Below are positions 42,584 to 53,399 of a stretch of 64,000 nucleotides of DNA, in pieces. This DNA is from Mesostigma viride. Its lineage: Eukaryota; Streptophyta; Mesostigmatophyceae; Mesostigmatales; Mesostigmataceae. A model generated the notes under the pieces. The model was not told where the DNA came from. It saw only the letters and a program-made list of their open reading frames with translations, and did no database searches. The DNA lies in contig RPFO01000026.1 of the NCBI GenBank assembly GCA_009746045.1, forward strand, positions 1,766,747 through 1,830,746. The letters run 5' to 3'. Position 1 is the first letter of the stretch. The number at the start of each line of letters is the position of its first letter. The translations under genes and the position numbers were made by a program.

Positions 42584-43199
42584 GTTAACGTAAAGGATTT
42601 ACGTTAGATGGATAGAGATTGTTACGCTCTTTCCAACGGCACCTTGAACGCCTCATTTGGTTAAGGAACGTAAAAGTTATGACGTTTCCTAGGCTGTGCC
42701 GACAGTACCCGGCGCGCCACTGTGGGCGCGTACGGACACAGGATGTACAAGTGTCACTTTGATAGTCCGCAGGACGTTGACAGGACTTGTACAGGACTTG
42801 ATGGTCAATTGATAGGTAGGCGCACTGTAGCGCGCCAGGACCTATGAGACAATTGATGCTGACTAGTGTACGGATAGGTCCACAGGACTAGCCGTATGGA
42901 CAATTGATAGATCTGCGCGCCAAAGGCGTGCCAGAGTCTGTGTAATCAATTGATTGACAGTTCAGCTGTGACAGTGCAGCTGAATACTTGGACGCGTCCC
43001 TAGTAAGCTATATGAGTGACTTGGTCACACCGGGACGCTAGTTCTTGCGTGCACGTTCTCTTGGCACTGCGACCCTGTCGTCTGTGCTGCGTGCAGTCTT
43101 GGAAGTGACGTGACTTACGTCTGTGTTTCCTGATTATTAATAAAGGCAACTTCCTGCAAGAACCATGGCGGAATTCGTGGCATTCTTACCCTCACAACT
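42584..43199 (+). repeat. 3' LTR of the Copia-like element
   Basis: 616 bp, apparently the same sequence as the 5' LTR except for one T missing from the GGATTTACG stretch near its start. It is preceded by the purine-rich tract AAAGAAAAGAAGGGATTGG (42565-42583), the plus-strand primer candidate. Confidence 0.92.
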
Positions 43200-43336
43200 G
43201 AACCTTCTCCCGCTGTTCTCACACACCCCCGCTGTCCGCGGTCGGTCGCGATTGAGCAAAACGGAAGTCACTTTTTTTCACGCCGTCCATCGACCCAGGT
43301 GCGCGCTGGGCGGTGAGATTGACTTTTCGAGGTCCC

Positions 43337-43387
43337 GCGTTCTGCTCAACTTTTGAATGCTTTTGTTATAAAAGTTGAGCAGAACGC
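43337..43387. promoter_or_regulatory. TIR hairpin 1, right arm
   Basis: The mirror copy of the 17629-17679 hairpin: arms 43337-43354 and 43370-43387, with the CTCAAC/GTTGAG version of the stem. Confidence 0.75.
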
Positions 43388-43607
43388 TACACCCTCTCCC
43401 GCAGTTCTCAACCCACCCCGCTGTCCGCGGTCGGTCATGGTTGAGCAAAACGGAAGTCACACTTTTCACGCCCGTCACGAACCATCGCACCCCCAGGCTC
43501 GGGAGTAGGAGGGGATCGGTAGGCGGCAGACCCACGGCTGGTGGTGACGGATGCCAGCATCATAAAGCACCTCTAAAGCCCGGCGACCCTTGAGCCAAGG
43601 TTGGCGG

Positions 43608-44534
43608 AGTTGAATGCCCTTCGCCGCTGGCTAGCACGCCGGCGATGGAGACGGGATTTTTGTTGTTTGGGGAACCGATTGTGGGAGGCTGAGCCCGCAG
43701 CCGCCACTGATTGCTATTGAACCCTTGCAGCTGGCCAGGCCGCAAGGAGCTCAGCGGCGCGGCGCTAACCGATAAGGCATGCTCGAGCCTCTAACCCGAG
43801 ACTACCGGTAGGCTACCCGATAGTGCATGCTCGAGCCTCTAACCCGAGACTACCGGCACTCAGCGGATCTGTGCTACCGAGGGCGACGGTTCTCTGACCG
43901 TCCCGGCGCGCACTGGCTTCCGTACCTTGCTTAGGCACCGACTAGCATCTAGACACCAATCTTTGATGCCCACCTGACTAGGCGCCCAGGCCGGCGACTA
44001 CCGGCCAGCGGATAGATGCCACTCGGGAGCACAACTCCCATACTTTCTTTTTAAATAATTATCATAAATTATTTAAAGCGAGGGGCAATAGGGTAGCACT
44101 GACCCTACGTACGTTCAAGTAGAGAAACACGTAACGGCACACTGACCGTCCCCAAATCCTAAACCCCAAGGAGGGTGCCCTACGCTGGGATCTGAGCACG
44201 CCAAAAACACCCGGGCTTTGCTCCCGGCCTCCTTTTCTACTTGGGTGCAACTGCACCACATGCATCGTTATTAGGCACACTGGCCGCCTGTCAGGTCTAG
44301 GGAAATGTATTCACAGATGAAAGAAGCGCCCATTCCCATGCAAAAAGACGACAGGTCACACGGTAAAAAAAACTCATGTCATCATGAGCTGCCGCAGCAG
44401 CTTGTACTGAGGCCCCGACAGCATCGCTGGCTTGGTCAAGGCATCGGCAATATTCTCGCTCTCGGGGATCCACCGCCGCTCATCCAACACCGTGGCGGAC
44501 TCGGCCAACACAAGGTAATCTAGTTAGCACAACT
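43608..44534 (-). mobile_element. internally deleted Copia-like element, second insertion in the PLV TIR
   Basis: 927 bp flanked by the 5-bp duplication GGCGG (43603-43607 and 44535-44539). It reads on the minus strand. It begins AGTTGTGC, soon enters the end of an RNase H frame (about 44495-44385, with ENIADALTKPAMLSG), then a 3' UTR, a purine tract AAAGAAAGTATGGG and a 429-bp 3' LTR (44036-43608) that again begins AGTTGTGC and ends CAACT. Most of the 5' LTR and all upstream coding sequence are gone. The LTR contains a 47-bp near-tandem repeat (43778-43857). Confidence 0.8.
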
Positions 44535-44828
44535 GGCGGGGGTTGAGAAGGGCCAGTAAGCCCGTGACGGGTGTCAGTAAAAAGTCAAAAAACTCCAATA
44601 TTTTATCACTCAATTATCACTCAACCATCATCACTCAATAATAGCTCCCCGGTACCCCACAAGCCCCTATCACTCAATAGGGGTTATATATATATTAAAA
44701 ATATAATTACTTACAGCAGAGTGAAATCACTCAAACCAAAGCAAACGCCCAGCTATAAACCTATATACAGAGCCATGTCAAAGCTCTATACTACGATAAG
44801 ACCAATGGAAACGCCTAACGGGAGGAAC

Positions 44829-45735
44829 CTAATAGCCCTGCTGCACCGCAAAATCAGCCCGCGTACGGCGGAGCATGATGTCCGCCATGGCCCGAGTCAG
44901 CGCCACCGACAAGCGCTGACGCCAATATGACGTCCAGGTCCGCGCCGACCATGGGGCCCGCTGGCCCTCCAGGTCCAGCCGGTCCTCCCGGAGCCGGCAA
45001 CACTCCTTGAAGAAGGCGGAGGTCAGGGGCCCCATGGCCCCAAACTCCTCCAGGACAAAGGGCACCACACGATGGTGCCCGACGTCGCCGTAGGCCAGGA
45101 GCTTGGCCCGCTCCGCCCGGTCCGCCGTGTAACCTGCCGTGAGGGAGGCCCCAGCCACGTGGCTAAGAGCCAAGGGCCGCGCCACCGAAACGTCAATAAG
45201 CAGATGCCGGCCACCCCCCTCAAAGTCCAGCACCACGATGTCAGGCCGGTGGTTGGGGGAATAGAAGGCAGCGCCATCCGCATCCTCGGACCGGATGTTC
45301 GCGTGGGGGAAAACCGACCGAATCATGGCGAGCACCACCGTCAGGAGGACAGTGTGCAAATACAAATACCAATTCTGATTCTGTTGGCCCCCCATGCAGG
45401 CAAGGTAGTGAGTCCCCGTGGGATCCAGCGGCTGCCCACAGCTACCACAAGGCCGCCCGGCCGGAACAAGAGGCTGCGGGGCAAATAGCTGGTGCCGGAG
45501 CGCCACCGAGTAGTGGCTGGGAGCCAAGGCGAATGGGGGGCCATGGGAAGAGCACGAAGGTACGCCGAGCCCACACTCCGCAAGGAAAGCGAGAACAGCC
45601 ACGCACGTCCCTGGGCGTTGAGGTCCGCGAAAAGAGCAATCCAATCAGCCGTGTGCAGAATACCCGCGTAGGTTTTCTGGTGTTTATCGATGACGCGAGC
45701 AGGGAATGCGGCGGGAGATTGAACGGAGGCGACTA
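44829..45735 (-). pseudogene. LINE C-terminal fragment with restriction-like endonuclease (R2/NeSL-type), minus copy
   Basis: This is the end of a reverse transcriptase of the RLE class. The zinc motif CGSCGQPLDPTGTHYLAC (C-x2-C-x9-H-x3-C) precedes RPDIVVLDF and LLIDVSV, the PD...D core of the endonuclease, then KLLAYGD and VVPFVLEEFGAMG, conserved near the end of such proteins. It stops at 44829. Upstream of ~45540 the better frame is another one (SLRSVGSAYLRALPMA); the switch is at six G (45537-45542). It lacks the RT domain, so it is a 5'-truncated copy. The family is named from motif order only. Confidence 0.7.
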
Positions 45736-45746
45736 TATATACGTGG

Positions 45747-46150
45747 TGCTGGACTTTGAGGGGGGTGGCCGGCATCTGCTTATTGACGTTTCGGTGGCGC
45801 GGCCCTTGGCTCTTAGCCACGTGGCTGGGGCCTCCCTCACGGCAGGTTACACGGCGGACCGGGCGGAGCGGGCCAAGCTCCTGGCCTACGGCGACGTCGG
45901 GCACCATCGTGTGGTGCCCTTTGTCCTGGAGGAGTTTGGGGCCATGGGGCCCCTGACCTCCGCCTTCTTCAAGGAGTGTTGCCGGCTCCGGGAGGACCGG
46001 CTGGACCTGGAGGGCCAGCGGGCCCCATGGTCGGCGCGGACCTGGACGTCATATTGGCGTCAGCGCTTGTCGGTGGCGCTGACTCGGGCCATGGCGGACA
46101 TCATGCTCCGCCGTACGCGGGCTGATTTTGCGGTGCAGCAGGGCTATTAG
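45747..46150 (+). pseudogene. same LINE fragment, plus copy, more truncated
   Basis: It starts in the middle of the endonuclease (VLDFEGGGRHLLIDVSV) and reads to the same C-terminus and stop at 46150, then the same 3' tail. The zinc motif is lost by 5' truncation. The sequence appears identical to the minus copy over the shared length, so either both are recent or one was copied from the other. Confidence 0.7.
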
Positions 46151-46303
46151 GTTCCTCCCGTTAGGCGTTTCCATTGGTCTTATCGTAGTATAGAGCTTTG
46201 ACATGGCTCTGTATATAGGTTTATAGCTGGGCGTTTGCTTTGGTTTGAGTGATTTCACTCTGCTGTAAGTAATTATATTTTTAATATATATATACGTGGC
46301 AAT

Positions 46304-47400
46304 GTGCCTGCTTCGGATGGTTGTGTATCATGAAACAAACTTAATGAGGACTGTGTGCCTGGATTATTTACATTGGCACTGGTTCTGTTTCCTGCGCATC
46401 CAGCGTGCCGGAATCTCATGTAGGGTCATCTCTTTCCAGCATACCAGCTAGGTCTCCACGGCGGTCCCAGGACGCCTTAGCCTCCCCTTGGTTATATCCT
46501 TACAGCAGCAGTTGGGAGTGTCTTTGGTGCTTTTATTATCAGTGCAGCCGGAAGCGTGGCTTTTAGTTAGAATTGAATGGGATCACGTGACATCATTTTA
46601 GGCAGTATATGATCCGGACGCCTTACGGGTGCTATTGACATTCTGACAGATGGTCGACGTATTGCGATTCGATGTTTTATTGGTGTGGGGGGGGGGGGGG
46701 CAGGATTATGTGCCCCAGTAATTCTTGTGGTGTGCGCCAGCTGATGGCGCTCGCATGCGTGTTCGGCAACGCTGAGGCTGAGCTCGCATGCAAATCATGC
46801 TTGTCAACTGTTATGAGTGCTTACCCGGTGCAAGGGTATACACGTCTGAGGATTAAGAAAATTAAATTATAACAAGACTCTGTTGGGAGATCATTGAATT
46901 GAATTGAATTGTAACATAACTCCGTTGGGAGTATATGTAGCACATAGCCCAGAGAAGGGGCATATGGCCTATCATACATTCTAAGCTACTTCCTGCAAGG
47001 GTGGGAATGTAAACAACACTTGCTCTAGGTGCACTAGGGCACCTGCACCACCCAGAGTTTCAGGCAACAACCAGCGAAGGGGAGCCTGTCATAGGTGGGG
47101 AAGATCATCATGGCTATACAAGAGCTAGGACATGGCTTCTCTACAGAGAGCATCTCTCTGCATGGCATAGCATGGCGAAATTCTTAACGCAACATCCATT
47201 GGGAGATCATGTAGCACGTATTCTATTGAGTCTGCGGATACTAGTCGCAATTGACCTCGATCTTACATTGCACATAACAAGTACTTATCGCCATTTACGT
47301 ACCAGTACGAGCCACGAGCCACGAGGTAGCCATGGCTGACGGCGGAGCTCATAACTTTCACGTTTGAGCACCGAATTCAGCCGTGAATATCACAATCGAC
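46304..47400. other. non-coding stretch with LINE 3' ends
   Basis: No gene is seen. On the minus strand it holds 3' ends of the element family that ends in a CTCCCAACGGAG hairpin (copies near 46900-46940 and, degenerate, 47195-47215). A poly-G tract lies at 46687-46699. Confidence 0.6.
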
Positions 47401-47458
47401 GCGTCTTTCTACGACGCACATGCTGATATAATTTTCCGCAGCTATTACGCAATATACG

Positions 47459-48848
47459 ATGAGCAAACGCTTATCGACGCAACGCAGCCTGACGGCTGCG
47501 CTCGGCAATGAAAATACGTCTGCAGCTCCGGCTGCAGCTTCGCCCTCAGGTCCGGCAGGCAATGATGACACTAGTCGCGCACTGGTGGTCGTCCAGCACC
47601 CTCCCGGGCTTCCTGCCTCGCCCTCAGCCTCGCCTGAGCCAAAACGCAGCCGCCCAACCGAACCGAGCTGGTCTGAGCGCGACTTTGACGTTGACGGGTT
47701 ATTTTCCACCTTCGACGACGCCAGACCCAGCTATTTCGACATGCCACCCATCAAGATACTGGAGCTCGTGTTTTATGGGTCATACGCCTCCCTTTTCGAC
47801 CTGTGCAAGCGCCTTCAAAGCCATAGCCGCCTCCGCACTGGACCTGACGGCCGGTTTTCAATCCGACAACATGCTGAGAACCTGGCCCGCTGGTCTCGCC
47901 CCCGTCTTCAGCTCGCCGCCCTCTTTTCCATCCTTCAGCGCTGTATCACGGACCTCTGGACCCCCTCCCCCTTGACCGAATCCACCTTCCTCCTCCACCT
48001 CCAAGAAACCATCTCACAGCACGTGACGCCCCTAGCTGCAGATGTGGCAGCTGTGGGTCGCACGCTGGCTGCTGAGCTCCCCACCATCCCCACCGCCACC
48101 GCCACCCTCCTCGCCTCCACCCCCCCCCTCCGCCTCCACCGACTCCATCACCGCCCAGCTCCGCGACATTGACCAACGTCTTAAGGATAATGCCATCGCT
48201 ATCGAGGTCCTGCAGAACACCGCGGGCCTCACCGCCCAGGCGGTGAAGGACATTGCCGCCAAGCCAGCCTCTGCTGGCCTGGCCGGCGATGCTCCTCCCA
48301 TCACGACCTGGGCGGACATGCTTAAGCAGCACACCACCTCCACCACCTCCGCCGTCGCAGCCCAGCTCCAGCGGCAGACGCTTGACCTCCGCGAGGAGGC
48401 CGAGCTTGCCAAGCGCAGCCTTAACGTCATTGTCAAGAACCTCGCCATGGAGGAAGGTGAGAATTCCGAGAAGCTTGCACGTGCGTTTGAGAGAGAAATT
48501 CTTAGTCGCATGGGCCTTACTGGTGAGATCGACCTGGTCGCCCACCGCCTTCCCCGCGCGCGGGGTAAGGCAGGGCCGCCCCCGCTCCTTCTCACCTTTA
48601 AGACCCCGGCAGACAAGATTTCTTTTCTCCGACGCCGCAAGCGGCTCGAGAAGACTCTCTTCACCCTTGACGACGACTTGACCCTGGCGCAGCAACAACG
48701 GCGACGGGAGCTATGGCCGACCTACCTCCAGCTCCGGCAGACCAAGGCGGGGCAGCCGGTGTACTGGAAGGGGGCGGCCATCTACGTCGGCCACAAGCCC
48801 TGGCAGGCGACCCCCGCGGCCCCAACGACTCCAGACGCCCCAGCTTAG
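47459..48848 (+). pseudogene. L1-ORF1-like protein of a LINE, copy A (frame-broken at poly-C)
   Basis: The frame from 47459 (MSKRLSTQRSL) reads to a run of nine C (48120-48128). The sensible continuation is the next frame, which ends at 48848. The joined protein would be ~460 residues. A Ser/Ala/Pro-rich N-terminus and a helical middle with a probable coiled coil (TAQLRDIDQRLKDNAIAIEV) come first. The C-terminal nucleic-acid-binding domain follows (SLNVIVKNLAMEE ... LVAHRLPRARGKAGPP ... DDLTLAQQQRRRELWPTYL), the pattern of L1-type ORF1 proteins. No RT follows it, only a 3' UTR, so this copy is ORF1-only. Confidence 0.75.
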
Positions 48849-49300
48849 GGGAATACAGCAGTAGTGTAGAATAGTTAGACAGTGGCCTTGTACATGCCCG
48901 CCTACTACAGGCACTATACCAGCTGAGGCCTAGCCTTTTTAGTCATGTACATGTGTGCCTATGATGTGCCACACTCCAGACGATGCCTAGCCTTATTTAG
49001 TAATGTTGTGCCCATGCAGGGAGTCACTCTCTGCTGAGAAGCCATGCCATAGCTCTTGTATAGCCATGATGATCTTCCCCCTCACAGGCATGCTCCCCCC
49101 TTACCCGGGCATAGCGTGATAGACCATGAGGGTGCGGGTGCCCTGGTGCACCTAGAGCAAGTGTTGTTTACATTCCCACCCTTGCAGGAAGTAGCTTAGA
49201 ATGTATTATAGGCTCATATGCCCCTTCTCAGGGCTATGTGCTACATATACTCCCAACGGAGTTATGTTCCTAATTAATTAATTAATTAATCGCCATTTAA
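48849..49300 (+). other. 3' UTR and (AATT)n tail of LINE copy A
   Basis: After the ORF1 stop come ~400 bp including CTACTACAGGCACTATACC, then ATGTGCTACATATACTCCCAACGGAG and an AATTAATTAATT tail (49272-49290). The same end recurs at many places in 46.9-59.6 kb. Confidence 0.7.
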
Positions 49301-49740
49301 AAAATAAAATTAAATTACAACATGACTCCGTTGGGAGATCATGTAGCACATCTTCCTTGCTGGATGGATAGAGGTGGGCAAAGCCACGGAATCGAACTCA
49401 GCTAACTCTTAGCTATCTATTTTAGAAAATCCTAACTACGCTACTCAGCAAAGCGCCCCTTCCGCTTGGGGGAAGGGGGCTTGCCCACAGGGGCTGGCGC
49501 CAGGTTCACACGCGTGTGAGCCTGGACAATCTAGCGGTTGATATTAGTTAGTTTCGGCTACGTCCTCTAGGTTTGTACGTCACACTACAACCAGATTCCA
49601 GCCGTGGTCAACTAGCTGCCTACTTCGGCGATACTAGAATATCGCGTAGGTCCGTGCGTAGTACTCCTGCGCACTTAGTTAGGTCTAGTGGTGAGTCATC
49701 TTCTATCAATTAATTAATTAATTTTCATCTTCTATTAAAT
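49300..49740. other. LINE-derived and unclassified sequence between copies A and B
   Basis: It contains another inverted 3' end (GACTCCGTTGGGAGATCATG near 49325) and unrelated AT-rich and CTAG-containing sequence. No gene is seen. Confidence 0.5.
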
Positions 49741-51659
49741 AATTAATTAAAATCATAGCTCCGTTGGGAGCATATGTAACACATAGCCCTGAGAAAGGGG
49801 CATCTATGGGTTTGTAATACAATCAGGGCTACAACCTGCAGGTGGAGGATGTACAACTATCACCTGCTCTGGGTGCACAAGGTGCACCTGCACCGCCATG
49901 ATGGTTCATGCCTCCTTACCAAGCACAGGCACCCAGGGGGGGCTTGAGGAGAGGGCCTAGAAGGCCTGCATGACATATGGGGTGGAAGGTATGTGGCTAG
50001 GCTATAGCTGGTGTACACATGGCATCTCAGCAGAGAGTAACTCCCTGCATAGGCATAGCAGGGCTAAATTCTTAATGCATCATCCATGGGAGGTCCCATT
50101 GTAGGCTGGGCGCGGCTAAATAGTGAAAGCATCATCCATGGTGGGGGCCATTATGGGCGCACATGCGCGTGGCCCACATGCTAGGCTAGGCCTGACTAAT
50201 CTACACTACTGGTATAGGTTCCCTAGTCTGAGGTGGCAGGGGGGGCCTGCCATGGCTTGTGGTCAACGTGGATGACCGCCCCCCTCCAGTACACCGGCTT
50301 CCCCCCTGCGCGCTGCCGGAGCTGAAGGTAGGTCGGCCATAGCTCGCGTCGCCGCTGTTGCTGGGCCAGGGTCAAGTCGTCGTCCAGCGTGAAGCGAGTC
50401 TCCGAGAGCTTCTTGCGGCATTTAAGGAACGCCAGCTTGTCCCCCATGGACTTAAAGGTGAGGAGCACGGGTGCCGGGCCAGCCTTCCCCCGCGCGCGGG
50501 GGAGGCGGACAGCCGACATGTCCGGCAGCTCACCAGTGAGTTGCATGGGGGCAAGAATGTCGCGCTTAAGTGCCGTGAGAAGGCTCGTCGGGGTCTCACC
50601 TGCCGGCTGGTCGAGGTGCTTGACGATGACGTTGTGGCTGCGCTTGTCGATCTCGGCCTCCTCGCGAAGGTCGAGGGCTTGTTGCTTGAGTTGTGCCGCG
50701 CGATTGTGAAGGTGGTGGAGGTGGTATGATGCTTAAGCAAGTCCGCCCAGGTGGAGGGAACATCACTGGCCGGGCCAGCAGGTGCCGGCTGGGCAGCGAT
50801 TTCCTGCACCGCTTGGGCGGTGAGGCCGGCGGTGCATGTCATGCAAGCTCTCAAGGGCGGTGGCGGTGGCTTGAAGGCGTTGGTCGAGGTCGAGGAGCTG
50901 GGCTTTGATGTCGGCAGTGAAGGCGGAAACGGCGGTGGAGGTGGACTCAGGCGGCGGCGGTGGAAATGTGAGGAAGTTCAGCAGTCAGCGTGCCGCCGAT
51001 TGCTGAAATGTCGGCAGCACTGAGGGGGGTCACGTGCTGCTGGAAGGCTTCCGTCAGGATGGAACGGAGTGTGGGGGCGGAGATGGATGGAGCCCAGATC
51101 TCGCCATCGGAGCGCTTGAGGAGGGAATTGAGAAGGGTATGCTGGAGTTCTCTGGGCTATGTGCTACATGTACTCCCAACGGAGTTATGTTACAATTCGA
51201 TTCAATTCAATTCAACTGATGCTGGAGTTCGGGGCGGGTGGTCCCGAAAAGCAGGTGGATGTTAACCCAGCGGATGCCGTTCGGGGTGAGGAGGCGATTG
51301 GTGTCGTGGAGATGGAGGCACAGGTCGTAAAGCGAAGCGTAGTCCCCGAAGAAGATGCATGTCATAGCATCGGTCGGGGGCATGTTGTCCCAGTCGTAAT
51401 CATCGACCTGGAAAGGCCGGGGCCGAAAGCGCGGTTCTGAGGGGCGTGAAGACCCTCCTGTTTGTCGGGCGCGTTTAGGGTCAGGCGATGCTGAGGGCGA
51501 GGCGTTGAGCCCGGGAGGTTGCTGGGCGACCACCAGTGCACGACTAGTGTCACTGCTGCCTGCCGGACCTGGCGAAGCTGCAGCCTGAGCTGCAGACGGG
51601 TTTTCATGGCCGAGCGCATCCGCCAAACTGCGTTGCGTCGGGGGGCGTTTGCTCGTCAT
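49741..51659 (-). pseudogene. L1-ORF1-like LINE, copy B, with a nested 68-bp insertion
   Basis: Reads leftward from MTSKRPPTQRSL (51659) to the ORF1 end near 50223, then a 3' UTR to the AATTAATTAA tail at ~49741. The C-terminal block (ADMSGS, RLPRARGKAGPAP, DDLTLAQQQRRRELWPTYL) is kept. Several frame breaks and an insertion at 51151-51218 disrupt it. It closely resembles copy C over its whole length, and copy A in the C-terminal domain. Confidence 0.75.
51151..51218 (+). mobile_element. 68-bp LINE 3'-end insertion with 12-bp target duplication
   Basis: TCTGGGCTATGTGCTACATG, the CTCCCAACGGAG hairpin and an ATTCAATTCAATTCAA tail are inserted in copy B's ORF1. The target ATGCTGGAGTTC is duplicated at 51139-51150 and 51219-51230, and copy C has the matching stretch only once. 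Confidence 0.85.
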
Positions 51660-52494
51660 ATATTGCGTTTTAGATTCGGAAAATTATATCAGCATGTGCG
51701 TCTTAGAAAGACGAAGCGATAGTGATATTCACGGCTAAATTCGGTGCTCAAACATGAAAGTTATGAGCTCCGACAGCCATGGCTACCTCGTGGCCTATGA
51801 TGTGCCTATGATGTGTTTAGTTAGGGGTTGTGTTTTATATGGGTTCATCTTCTATAGATTCAGCAATATCAGACATATTGGCACCCCTCTCCGGTAAAGA
51901 GGTTTTTCGCAGTTGGGCTGTTTCGAAACGTTTTAAAAGTGAGATGCCTTCGGATCAGGAGACTCACCACACAGCCGCGAAATCATGCCAAAGATCCTAT
52001 GTTCGATTCCTTGCTGGTAGCTTCTAGGCTTTCTTACTTTCTGTGTTCCGCGGCCGGAATCTCAGATTTGGGCAGCTAGCGTTTTCACGTTTGTTGCTTT
52101 CTGACGACAATCTTCTGCCACCTCAAGATTCTTGTTCTGCATAGCAGTCCAAGCAAGAGAGAGGGGGAGAATGCGGTGTTCAAACTGAGCTGGGACCATG
52201 CACTAGGTCAGCCAGCAACATCTTATCGCCATGCGTCCAGGCATAGTTGTCTCACTTCAACAAGTACTTATGTGTCATGCGCATGGGCATGCCACGGAGT
52301 ACTATCATGCTAATCTCATTAGAAAAATGATTACACGAAAGCCACAAATATCGTCTGCATCATGCCCCAACCATATCTAGTCACTAGTTAAAAAAATTAA
52401 AATTATTAAATTATAACATGACTCCGTTGGGAGATCATGTAGCACATATCCCTTGCACTCACCAGATAGAGGGGGATATAATCAAGGACAACTG

Positions 52495-53262
52495 CTGGGA
52501 TCAAGCATGATCCCCGACACCGCCGACGATGTGGACACCCGCATCGGCCTGGCCTGGGCTAGCTAGGCATCGTTCGCTCAATTAAAACCTACTGGCTGGC
52601 ACTCAAAGGCCCTCGGCGAGCACCGCAAGCGCATGCTCCTCTTGAAACTGAGGTCCTGGTCCTCACGGTGCTCACCTATGGCGCCGAGGCATGGGCGCTC
52701 ATTGGACACTGCACGTTGGCCGCCAAGCTCGACGGCACGGTAACCAGGATGCTCCGTCAGGCCCTGAATGTAGGGTTTTCCACGCATAGGTCTTTATATA
52801 GAATCTTTGTACCAGGGCATGCCTCGCATTTCGGACGAGATTAGACACTGCGTAGGATAGCATTCGTAGGACATCTTGCTCGCACCAGCCAGGTAGACAC
52901 CGACCTCGGTACCGGTCTCGATCGAGACCAGCCCCCATGCAGCGGCTTGGCCGGCCAGCCGGAGGACGGCATATCCTGACCTGGCCTGGCCCCAAGGACA
53001 TACCTAGGAAGGTAGGCAAACACTGATGTCATGACCTACCGGCACAGCAGTTATGTACTCACTTACTGGCCGACCTAGTGGTCCCAGCCCCGTTTGAACA
53101 TCGCATTCACTCCCTCTCTCTTGCTTGGACTGCTATGCAGAACAAGAAGAGGTGGCAGACGATTGTCCAGGCTCAATCATACGTCAGCCCCTGTGGGCAA
53201 GCCCGCCCCCCCCCCCTCGAAGGGGCGCTTTGCTGCATGAGTAGCATAGCTAGGGTTTTCTA
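52495..53262 (+). pseudogene. LINE reverse transcriptase C-terminal fragment 1
   Basis: It contains SMIPDTADDVDTRIGL-like sequence, a KRMLLLK...VLTYGAEAW-type thumb region in broken frames, and a tail reading through MPRISDEIR-like and GHLARTSQ-like pieces. The same succession is better preserved at 55821-56021 and 57804-58440. Many frame breaks. A 3' end with TCTCAACGGTG and ATGTTATAATTTAA follows at 53345-53395. Confidence 0.6.
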
Positions 53263-53399
53263 GATTAGATTACTAATTACCAGCTTAGAGTTTATTTTAT
53301 TTCGGTTTCGCGGCTGTGCCCACCTCCATGCATCCATCCAGCAAGGGAATATGTGCTACATGATCTCTCAACGGTGTCATGTTATAATTTAACCCCTAA

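Larger units (their letters stand above)
35375..43199 (+). mobile_element. complete Copia-like LTR retrotransposon inserted in the PLV right TIR
   Basis: A 7.8-kb element with LTRs of 617 and 616 bp that look nearly identical, ends AGTT...AACT, flanked by the 5-bp duplication GAACC (35370-35374 and 43200-43204). The left TIR of the virus shows the uninterrupted target. Internal order: 5' ORF, gag with zinc knuckle, then pol with integrase, retropepsin-like domain, RT and RNase H. The very similar LTRs indicate a recent insertion, later than the virus. Confidence 0.93.
17253..44696. mobile_element. integrated polinton-like virus (PLV), ~18.7 kb without later insertions
   Basis: It is bounded by inverted repeats whose outermost bases are AATATATATATAACCCC on both sides (17253 and, reversed, 44696). 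Inside are the PLV hallmark genes: double-jelly-roll major capsid protein, penton, FtsK/HerA-type packaging ATPase, tyrosine recombinase and a primase-helicase. The layout is five leftward and eleven rightward genes from one divergent promoter. No DNA polymerase B, retroviral-type integrase or maturation protease is seen, so it is a PLV rather than a classical Polinton/Maverick. The right TIR is interrupted by two LTR-element insertions (35375-43199 and 43608-44534). No clear target-site duplication flanks the TIRs; both ends lie in TA runs. Confidence 0.93.
35171..44696 (-). repeat. right terminal inverted repeat of the PLV, split by two retrotransposons
   Basis: Three blocks together mirror the left TIR: 35171-35374, 43205-43607 and 44540-44696. 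The breaks are precise: GAACC is duplicated around the first insertion and GGCGG around the second, and joining the blocks restores the order of the left arm. Confidence 0.92.
44685..46303. repeat. large inverted repeat of LINE 3' ends (~553-bp arms, ~500-bp spacer)
   Basis: 44685-45237 is the reverse complement of 45742-46303 over its whole length as far as can be seen by eye. Both arms carry the C-terminal coding end and 3' tail of the same non-LTR element, with the 3' ends pointing outward. The right arm's copy is flanked by TATATATACGTGG (45734-45746 and ~46291-46305), a likely target duplication. The left arm abuts the outer end of the viral TIR. Confidence 0.85.

Noticed and set aside
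17253-44696. Classical Polinton/Maverick or virophage assignment
   Set aside because: No protein-primed PolB, rve integrase or cysteine protease was found, and the capsid protein is of the PLV type. Only the overall kinship is shared.
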